This document shows positions 7,050 to 10,998 of a stretch of DNA of 10,998 bases, in pieces. How positions within the stretch are numbered: the stretch's first letter is position 1; every line of letters begins with the position of its first letter. The DNA is from an uncultured Porphyromonadaceae bacterium (GTDB lineage Bacteria; Bacteroidota; Bacteroidia; Bacteroidales; Muribaculaceae). The translations under genes were made by a program, and so were the position numbers. The notes below the pieces were generated by a model, which was not told where the DNA came from, made no database searches, and saw only the letters and a list, made by a program, of their open reading frames with translations. The stretch covers positions 1 through 10,998 of the forward strand of contig USGZ01000022.1 of the NCBI GenBank assembly GCA_900554265.1, in the 5' to 3' direction.

Positions 7050-7850
7050 TCAGAACTTGGAGGCGTCGACGCCGAAAGCCGGGTCGAAAATCGAGTTCAG
7101 CACGTAGGCCAGACGCAGGCCGCCGCGGAGAAACTGCTGCTCTACCGTCGGCGTCCAGTCGGCGATTTCATTATAACTGATACGGGCGCCGGCGGGGAAG
7201 CGGTCGTAGATGCGCGTGGCGATGGCGCAGGTCTGGCGCGCCCAGTCGTCGATATCGCCGGCGGTTATCTCGGCCTGCTTTGCGAAGTCGGCGCGGTCGA
7301 GCTGCTCGGTCCATTCGGTATATGTCCAGGCGTGGGCGGCGTTGGGAAGCTTGGTGTCCCAGACCGAGTGGAGGTTGGTGCCCTGGTCGAAGAAGCGCAC
7401 CTGCGAGCGGTTGCCGCCCAGGTCGGAGGCGTGACCCAGGTGCATAGGCTGGTGCATGTCGCCTATCATGTGAATCAAAATCTTGAGCGCCAGCTGCTTC
7501 TGACCGCGGGTGCTGACGGGGTCGCCGAGGATGGCGATCTGCTCGCGCGAGGCCGTAACCACGTCGCCCTTCGGGAAGGGAGGCACGCTGTCGTAATCCT
7601 GGTCGGCGTCGATATTCTTGTAGTGCCAGGTCTTGGAGTAGGCGTACTCGGGAGTATGGCTGGCGTTGTCGAGCCAGTTGGCCCAGTAGACCGGCGACAT
7701 GCCGTCCAGCAGCGCGGCCACGGAATCGGCCGTGGCGGCCGTGAAATGGCGCTCGGCGATATTGGCCGTCACGTCGTGTCCCTTCTGGCCCCAGGCGAAG
7801 CCGCTCAGCGCGCACATCGAAAGTGCGATAGCAAGGAATATTTTCTTCAT
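7050..7850 (-). CDS. Secreted S1/P1-type nuclease (zinc-dependent)
   Basis: A 266-residue exported nuclease of the S1/P1 family, which cuts single-stranded DNA and RNA using three zinc ions. The signal peptide MKKIFLAIALSMCALSGFA is cut before Trp20, which becomes the N-terminal zinc ligand typical of the family. All nine expected ligands can be placed by spacing with P1 nuclease: Trp20, His25 (WGQKGH), Asp61, His76, His127, Asp131, His137 (HMIGDMHQPMH), His161 and Asp165 (NLHSVWD). There is no lipobox, so the product is expected to be soluble in the periplasm or secreted. It is monocistronic: a TACCTTTG box lies about 20 bases upstream and a probable terminator follows. A nutrient-scavenging role is inference. 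Confidence 0.95.
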   Translation of the reverse strand: MKKIFLAIALSMCALSGFAWGQKGHDVTANIAERHFTAATADSVAALLDGMSPVYWANWLDNASHTPEYAYSKTWHYKNIDADQDYDSVPPFPKGDVVTASREQIAILGDPVSTRGQKQLALKILIHMIGDMHQPMHLGHASDLGGNRSQVRFFDQGTNLHSVWDTKLPNAAHAWTYTEWTEQLDRADFAKQAEITAGDIDDWARQTCAIATRIYDRFPAGARISYNEIADWTPTVEQQFLRGGLRLAYVLNSIFDPAFGVDASKF

Positions 7851-7864
7851 CGTTCAAATACTAT

Positions 7865-7888
7865 TTTCCCGCAAAGGTAGCGAAAAAA
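7865..7888. repeat. 24-bp direct repeat, left copy (contains the nuclease promoter)
   Basis: Bases 7865-7888 are identical to 8225-8248. On the minus strand the shared core reads TCGCTACCTTTGCGGGAAA, preceded by a T-run. The repeat therefore carries a complete TAnnTTTG box plus flanks, more identity than a consensus promoter alone would need. Copies are in the same orientation, 360 bases apart. Confidence 0.9.
7872..7879 (-). promoter_or_regulatory. -7 promoter box for the S1/P1 nuclease
   Basis: The minus strand reads TACCTTTG, a perfect TAnnTTTG box, ending 21 bases before the nuclease ATG at 7850. The predicted transcription start would leave a leader of about 15 bases. A -33 TTTG at 19-20 bases upstream is not clear; the sequence there is TGGG-like. 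Confidence 0.65.
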
Positions 7889-8224
7889 TTTCACTTACCC
7901 CATCCGTCGCCTACGACCGAGCTTCTGACAGCCTCAGGTTCCGGCTTGAACACCGCACAAGTGCAAAAAAACACAGCGCGACATAGCAATTATAGACAGG
8001 AATTTCTTTAAACTTACACTACATCTTATAACCAGTCTATCTATCATAATAAGAAACATCGAAGTATTCAGGCTACAAAATTTGCATGCTCATAGAGGAC
8101 GCATATGGCGCCTATTGAAAGTGCAAATGCCGTTATATCGTGTCTATTATTAATCGTATCTATTATTAATTAATCGTATCTATTATTAATTAATCGTATC
8201 TATTATTATAGGTATGCCTATAGC
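7889..8224. other. Gene-free spacer between the two promoter repeats
   Basis: This stretch holds no convincing gene on either strand. It is markedly AT-rich from about 7980 to 8220 compared with the GC-rich flanks, and contains the tandem repeat at 8138-8210 and a small 6-bp hairpin at 8207-8222. The longest leftward frame I could follow (8059-7934, 41 codons plus stop) has no ribosome site or recognisable product. A leftward transcript starting from the 8232-8239 box would cross it, so a small RNA or a long nuclease leader is possible but not shown. Confidence 0.6.
8138..8210. repeat. 20-bp tandem repeat, about 3.6 copies
   Basis: The unit is tcgtatctattattaattaa. Full copies are at 8154-8173 and 8174-8193. 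A 16-base first copy (8138-8153, lacking the final TTAA and with one G/A change) and a 17-base last copy (8194-8210, ending in TATTATTATA) flank them. The exact match of the two central units suggests recent slippage, so copy number may vary between strains. Confidence 0.92.
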
Positions 8225-8248
8225 TTTCCCGCAAAGGTAGCGAAAAAA
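8225..8248. repeat. 24-bp direct repeat, right copy
   Basis: Identical to 7865-7888 and in the same orientation. It sits 16 bases beyond the rpmA terminator stem. Recombination between the copies would remove 360 bases and leave a single promoter before the nuclease. Confidence 0.9.
8232..8239 (-). promoter_or_regulatory. Second leftward -7 promoter box upstream of the nuclease
   Basis: The minus strand reads TACCTTTG, identical to the box next to the nuclease. It would start a transcript near 8225 running through the tandem repeat toward the nuclease about 375 bases away. The nearest upstream TTTG is 23 bases off inside the rpmA terminator stem, longer than the usual 19-20, so activity is uncertain. 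Confidence 0.5.
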
Positions 8249-8263
8249 AGTTGGGCTTGAAGC

Positions 8264-8301
8264 AAAATGAGGCCGCATCTTTGGGGATGCAGCCTCATTT
8301 T
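8264..8301 (-). terminator. Terminator of the rplU-rpmA operon
   Basis: A 16-bp stem pairs 8264-8279 with 8286-8301 around a 6-base loop, starting 21 bases after the rpmA stop. Read leftward, the one imperfect pair is a U-G wobble, while read rightward it is a C-A mismatch, so it is built for leftward transcripts. The stem ends in an A/T tract and seven more T residues follow at 8249-8243. Confidence 0.85.
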
Positions 8302-8321
8302 ATGGGGTTCAGAATCAGCGA

Positions 8322-8582
8322 TTATGCCTCGACGGGCTTAACGTTGATGAACTTGCGGCCGTTGCGACCTTCGGTGAACTCTACGGTTCCGCTTACGAGG
8401 GCGAACAGGGTGTGGTCCTTGCCGATGCCTACGTTAAGGCCGGGGTGATGGACGGTGCCGCGCTGACGCTTGAGAATGTTGCCGGCTTTGGCGAACTGGC
8501 CGCCGAAAATCTTTACGCCGAGACGTTTGCTTTCAGACTCACGGCCGTTCTTGGAACTACCGACGCCTTTTTTATGTGCCAT
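8322..8582 (-). CDS. rpmA: 50S ribosomal protein bL27
   Basis: An 86-residue bL27. The N-terminus [20 protein letters not shown] and the following [23 protein letters not shown] are diagnostic; the glycine-rich basic tail reaches toward the peptidyl transferase centre in the ribosome. [18 protein letters not shown] is the conserved C-terminal half. It begins directly with MAHKK, so no N-terminal extension needs removal. It follows rplU by 52 bases, the usual rplU-rpmA order, and ends at a strong terminator. Confidence 0.98.
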   Translation of the reverse strand: MAHKKGVGSSKNGRESESKRLGVKIFGGQFAKAGNILKRQRGTVHHPGLNVGIGKDHTLFALVSGTVEFTEGRNGRKFINVKPVEA

Positions 8583-8634
8583 AGTGCTTGGATGTTGTTA
8601 CGCAGAAGCGTTTTGGGGTTCGACAGTGGGTTAA

Positions 8635-8955
8635 TTAAGCAACGATGTCCTTGATGACAACTTTGGTGAAGTACTGACGGTGACCGTTCTTGCGACGATA
8701 GTCGTTGCGACGCTTCTTCTTGAAGACGATGACCTTGTCACCTTTTACGAGGGGCTTCTCCACGGTGCAGACAACTTTTGCGCCTTCAACGGTGGGGGCA
8801 CCTACTTTGACTTCGCCGTCGAGGTCGGCGAGCAGAACGCGGTCGAACTCTACGGTTGCGCCTTCTTCTACTTTTTCGCCCAGGTAGTTGACATAGAGGA
8901 ATTTGTCCTTCTCTGCCTTGAACTGCTGGCCCTGGATTTCTACGATTACGTACAT
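8635..8955 (-). CDS. rplU: 50S ribosomal protein bL21
   Basis: A 106-residue bL21, which binds 23S rRNA in the large subunit. [25 protein letters not shown] is the family N-terminus, and the C-terminal [24 protein letters not shown] is the basic rRNA-binding stretch. Length is normal. It is the first gene of the rplU-rpmA operon, with a full -33/-7 promoter about 95 bases upstream and a GC-rich leader between. Confidence 0.98.
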   Translation of the reverse strand: MYVIVEIQGQQFKAEKDKFLYVNYLGEKVEEGATVEFDRVLLADLDGEVKVGAPTVEGAKVVCTVEKPLVKGDKVIVFKKKRRNDYRRKNGHRQYFTKVVIKDIVA

Positions 8956-9042
8956 TATTTGAATGTAATAATTGGTTAAGCCGCTGAGGCGCAGGGCGTT
9001 GGCCGCAGCCTTCCCTGTCTTTACCGAGCCTATTGCGGAAAT
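8956..9042 (-). other. GC-rich 5' leader of rplU
   Basis: About 87 bases between the predicted transcription start and the rplU ATG. The segment 8980-9010 is GC-rich with several short complementary arms (GCTG/CAGC, GGCC), while the last 25 bases before the start are AT-rich. Ribosomal-protein leaders are often feedback sites, but I cannot match this one to a named family. Confidence 0.35.
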
Positions 9043-9049
9043 CAGCCCA

Positions 9050-9081
9050 CAAAGTTACAAATTTTCTCACTCTCCACCAAA
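9050..9081 (-). promoter_or_regulatory. Promoter of the rplU-rpmA operon
   Basis: On the minus strand a -33 element TTTG (9081-9078) is followed by exactly 20 bases and then TAACTTTG (9057-9050), a perfect match to the Bacteroidetes TTTG-N19/20-TAnnTTTG architecture. It is the best promoter in the window. Confidence 0.8.
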
Positions 9082-9142
9082 CATTTTTCACCCGCGGTGA
9101 AAAATAATCGTAATGTAGACGATCCGACTTTCTGAAATCAAC

Positions 9143-9176
9143 GAGGCCGCGCCGATGTTCATTTCGGCGCAGCCTC
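9143..9176 (-). terminator. Terminator-like hairpin after the unknown lipoprotein gene
   Basis: A 13-bp stem pairs 9143-9155 with 9164-9176 around an 8-base loop, starting 26 bases after the stop codon at 9203. The only non-Watson-Crick pair is U-G in the leftward RNA (C-A in the other direction). The base of the stem (GAGGCTGC with GCGGCCTC) is the same as in the rpmA terminator. The T-run that follows is poor, so termination may be partial. Confidence 0.65.
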
Positions 9177-9202
9177 TTAATATCGTTATGAAATGTGCGG
9201 AC

Positions 9203-10093
9203 TTAGTTGATGCCCGGAGAATGGGAGTAGTCGGCGGTGACTGTGGTATTGTACTCGTCCTGGGTGGTGCGGGGAGCGCAGTGGAAGGTGAAGTCAAGGC
9301 CCTTGCCGGGGTCGAAGGAGCCTTTCAGCGCGGTGATGGGGAAGGCCTCGAAGGGAGTCTCGCCGATGTAGGGGGTGATTGCGTCGACGTTGAATTCTAA
9401 AGCCGTGCCGCGGACGCTGACGGGTATGTTGCGCAGCTCGATGTTGAGGGCCATGGGCATCGTGGAGGCGAAACGGGCGTTGTTCATCACGATGGTCAGC
9501 AGGCGGGTATCCGTATTGTATTTCACAATGTACTCCGTAGCGGTGGAGGAGAACGATGAATTATTGGCCGTCGATACGGAAGTCGTCGTACCGTAGAGCT
9601 GCTGGGGAGAGTAGGACGAGAGAATGCGGTACTTGCTGTCGATAGTGAAGCGGACGCAGACGCCGGGGCTGTAGAAGGCGTGGCCGCCATTGTCGAGGAT
9701 GCGCTCGCAGATCTTGAACTCGAAGGAGTTGAAGGAAGGTGCCGGCGATATTGCGCCCGAGGGAACAAGGTTGGTGCCCTTGATTACCTTCCAGCCGCTG
9801 TTGTCGATGCTCCAGGGAATGTCCGAGAGGGTCATGGTCGGATAGGAAGTGCCGTCCGGCAGGCGCAGCCCGCTGATTTTGATTACGGCGGTCATCTTCG
9901 TATAGTTGAGTTCTACGGAGAATCCCATGTTGCTGTACACGGCCTGTGCTCCGGAGGAGAGGTCCTCGACATTGGCGAAGAAGTCGGGGAACGACTGCTG
10001 GGTGACGGTGTCGGAATCGTTGTCGCTGCTGCAGGAGGTAAATGCCAGCAGGCATACGAGAGCCGCGGAGAAGAGTCTTAAGATAGATTTCAT
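9203..10093 (-). CDS. Lipoprotein of unknown function with two similar halves
   Basis: A 296-residue protein I do not recognise. The signal peptide (residues 1-20) ends at Cys21 in FTSC, followed by SSDNDSD, the Ser/Asp-rich pattern that directs Bacteroidetes lipoproteins to the cell surface, so surface exposure is likely. The rest looks all-beta with many Ser/Thr. Two halves appear related: about 59-150 (ELNYTKMTAVIKISGL, then TMTLSDIPW and FEFKI) and about 188-285 (VKYNTDTRLLTIVMNN, then ALNIELRNIPV and LEFNV). This suggests duplicated beta-sandwich or calycin-like domains, by eye only. It appears monocistronic, with its own promoter at 10152-10182 and a hairpin downstream. Confidence 0.85.
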   Translation of the reverse strand: MKSILRLFSAALVCLLAFTSCSSDNDSDTVTQQSFPDFFANVEDLSSGAQAVYSNMGFSVELNYTKMTAVIKISGLRLPDGTSYPTMTLSDIPWSIDNSGWKVIKGTNLVPSGAISPAPSFNSFEFKICERILDNGGHAFYSPGVCVRFTIDSKYRILSSYSPQQLYGTTTSVSTANNSSFSSTATEYIVKYNTDTRLLTIVMNNARFASTMPMALNIELRNIPVSVRGTALEFNVDAITPYIGETPFEAFPITALKGSFDPGKGLDFTFHCAPRTTQDEYNTTVTADYSHSPGIN

Positions 10094-10151
10094 ATGTGAA
10101 AAAACGGTTGTTAATTTTGCGCTTGTCTGCTTCTGATATGCTTTAGAAGAA

Positions 10152-10182
10152 CAAAATTAGTGAAATTTGTTCAGCGGTGCAA
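10152..10182 (-). promoter_or_regulatory. Promoter of the unknown lipoprotein gene
   Basis: The minus strand has TTG (10182-10180), a 20-base spacer, then TAATTTTG (10159-10152), fitting the Bacteroidetes consensus. The predicted leader to the ATG at 10093 is about 50 bases. Confidence 0.65.
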
Positions 10183-10220
10183 CATATATAGGCCAATCAG
10201 GCAAAAAATGTGTCCGAAAA

Positions 10221-10252
10221 AGACATCGAAAGCGCCCGCACGGAACAGGCGC
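10221..10252 (-). terminator. Weak terminator candidate after the SulP transporter
   Basis: A 5-bp GCGCC/GGCGC stem (10232-10236 with 10248-10252) with an 11-base loop lies just past the SulP stop. Leftward it is followed by TTTCGATGTCTTTTT, so T-rich sequence is present but not adjacent. Low confidence. Confidence 0.35.
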
Positions 10253-10254
10253 CC

Positions 10255-10998
10255 TCAGGCTCTTTTCCCTGCGGCGATCTCATTGGCCAGACGTACGGCC
10301 TTGGTGATGTGGTCGCAGATATGGTCGGAGCCAATGAGCGTGTCGATTCCGGCTTTTTCCAGCGAACTGCGAACGCCCGGCTTGACGCCCGAGAGGACGA
10401 TATGGATGTTCTCGCTCTGCGACGAGCGTATGAGTATCTCGAGGTTGTGGATGGCCGTGGCGTCGATGAAGGCCACCTTGCGCATGCGGATGATACGTAC
10501 CTTGGGCTTGTCGACAAGGGTCGAACGCATCATCTCGTCGAACTTGGTGGCGATACCGAAGAAGAAGGGGCCGTCGATTTCATAGACCGAAACGCCCTTG
10601 GCCACGTCCAGTATCTCGTGGGTGCTCAGGTCGGTATCCTCGGCAACGTCCAGCTGCTCCGAATAGACACGGATATTGGTATTCTCCATGACGCGGCGCA
10701 GGAAGAGCACCACGGCAAGCAGCAGGCCGATTTCAATCGCGATGGTGAGGTCGAACACTACCGTCAGCAGGAAGGTGACGATGAGTACGGAGATATCCGA
10801 GCGCGGGGCGTTGAAGATGCCGGCGATGGTGCGCCAGCCGCTCATGTTGTAGGCCACGACCATCAGAACGGCCGCCAGCGTCGCCAGCGGGATGTAGTTG
10901 ATCAGCGGCATGGCGAACAGGAAGATGAGCAGCAGCACCAGCGCGTGGATGATGCCGGCCACGGGTGTGCGGCCGCCGTTGGTGATGTTGGTCATCGT
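10255..10998 (-). CDS. SulP family anion transporter, C-terminal part (5' end beyond window)
   Basis: The visible 248 codons (247 residues and the stop) continue past the right edge; the first in-window codon is Thr, followed by MTNITNGGRTPVAGI, a conserved SulP segment, so the Met at 10995 is internal and not a start. Hydrophobic segments follow at about 14-32, 36-50, 68-84 and 86-100 counted from that Met. The STAS domain spans about 133-240 (GVSVYEIDGPFFFGIATKF, then AFIDATAIHNLEIL and LSGVKPGVRSSLEKAG). SulP proteins move anions such as sulfate, bicarbonate or dicarboxylates across the inner membrane; the substrate cannot be told from this end. Roughly the first half of the protein is missing from the window. 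Confidence 0.95.
   Translation of the reverse strand, partial: TMTNITNGGRTPVAGIIHALVLLLIFLFAMPLINYIPLATLAAVLMVVAYNMSGWRTIAGIFNAPRSDISVLIVTFLLTVVFDLTIAIEIGLLLAVVLFLRRVMENTNIRVYSEQLDVAEDTDLSTHEILDVAKGVSVYEIDGPFFFGIATKFDEMMRSTLVDKPKVRIIRMRKVAFIDATAIHNLEILIRSSQSENIHIVLSGVKPGVRSSLEKAGIDTLIGSDHICDHITKAVRLANEIAAGKRA

Noticed and set aside
6993..7880. 295-residue plus-strand open frame
   Set aside because: Antisense to the S1/P1 nuclease, where all nine zinc ligands are in the minus frame.
7934..8059. 41-codon leftward frame (MFLIMIDRLVIRC...) in the nuclease upstream region
   Set aside because: No ribosome site, no recognisable domain and a length expected by chance in AT-rich sequence. Left as part of the spacer.
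10112..10119. Plus-strand TAATTTTG resembling a rightward promoter
   Set aside because: No -33 partner and no rightward gene follows; it lies in an AT-rich leader.

Overview
The window reads as a chromosomal stretch from a fairly GC-rich member of the Bacteroidales. A Muribaculaceae-like gut bacterium is my best guess, from style rather than any database match. The support is: several leftward promoters with the Bacteroidetes -7 box TAnnTTTG, lipoprotein signal peptides followed by Ser/Asp-rich surface-export-type residues (CSDDD, CSSDND), weak Shine-Dalgarno sites, and Bacteroidetes-type glyS, rpmA and rplU proteins. Every gene I accept lies on the minus strand. The long plus-strand open frames are GC-driven antisense shadows. 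I see no tRNA, rRNA, CRISPR array, insertion sequence or prophage gene.

Layout in transcription order (right to left): the C-terminal part of a SulP anion transporter with its STAS domain (10998-10255, cut by the right edge); a 296-residue lipoprotein of unknown function (10093-9203) with a good promoter and a terminator; the ribosomal pair rplU-rpmA (8955-8322) with a textbook -33/-7 promoter and a strong terminator; a gene-free 470-base stretch (8321-7851) with a 20-bp tandem repeat lying between two identical 24-bp copies of a promoter element; an exported S1/P1-type nuclease with all nine zinc ligands (7850-7050); an operon of glycyl-tRNA synthetase, LemA and an FKBP-type prolyl isomerase lipoprotein (6860-4103), closed by an intrinsic terminator; and a tight cluster of a hexapeptide O-acetyltransferase (4039-3389) and two tandem paralogous membrane enzymes of the LtaS/alkaline-phosphatase superfamily (3383-1611 and 1571 to beyond base 1).

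The leftmost gene is easy to miss because its stop codon lies outside the window, but codon by codon it is an unbroken frame from 1571 to base 3, with every catalytic position of its neighbour retained. It is an intact, diverged duplicate and not a pseudogene.

Most of the window is housekeeping. The parts most worth a second look are the acetyltransferase plus duplicated LtaS-like pair (a candidate envelope-glycan or lipid-headgroup modification unit with Ser where LtaS has its Thr nucleophile), the terminator that ends six bases before the acetyltransferase start codon, and the repeat-bounded promoter region upstream of the nuclease.
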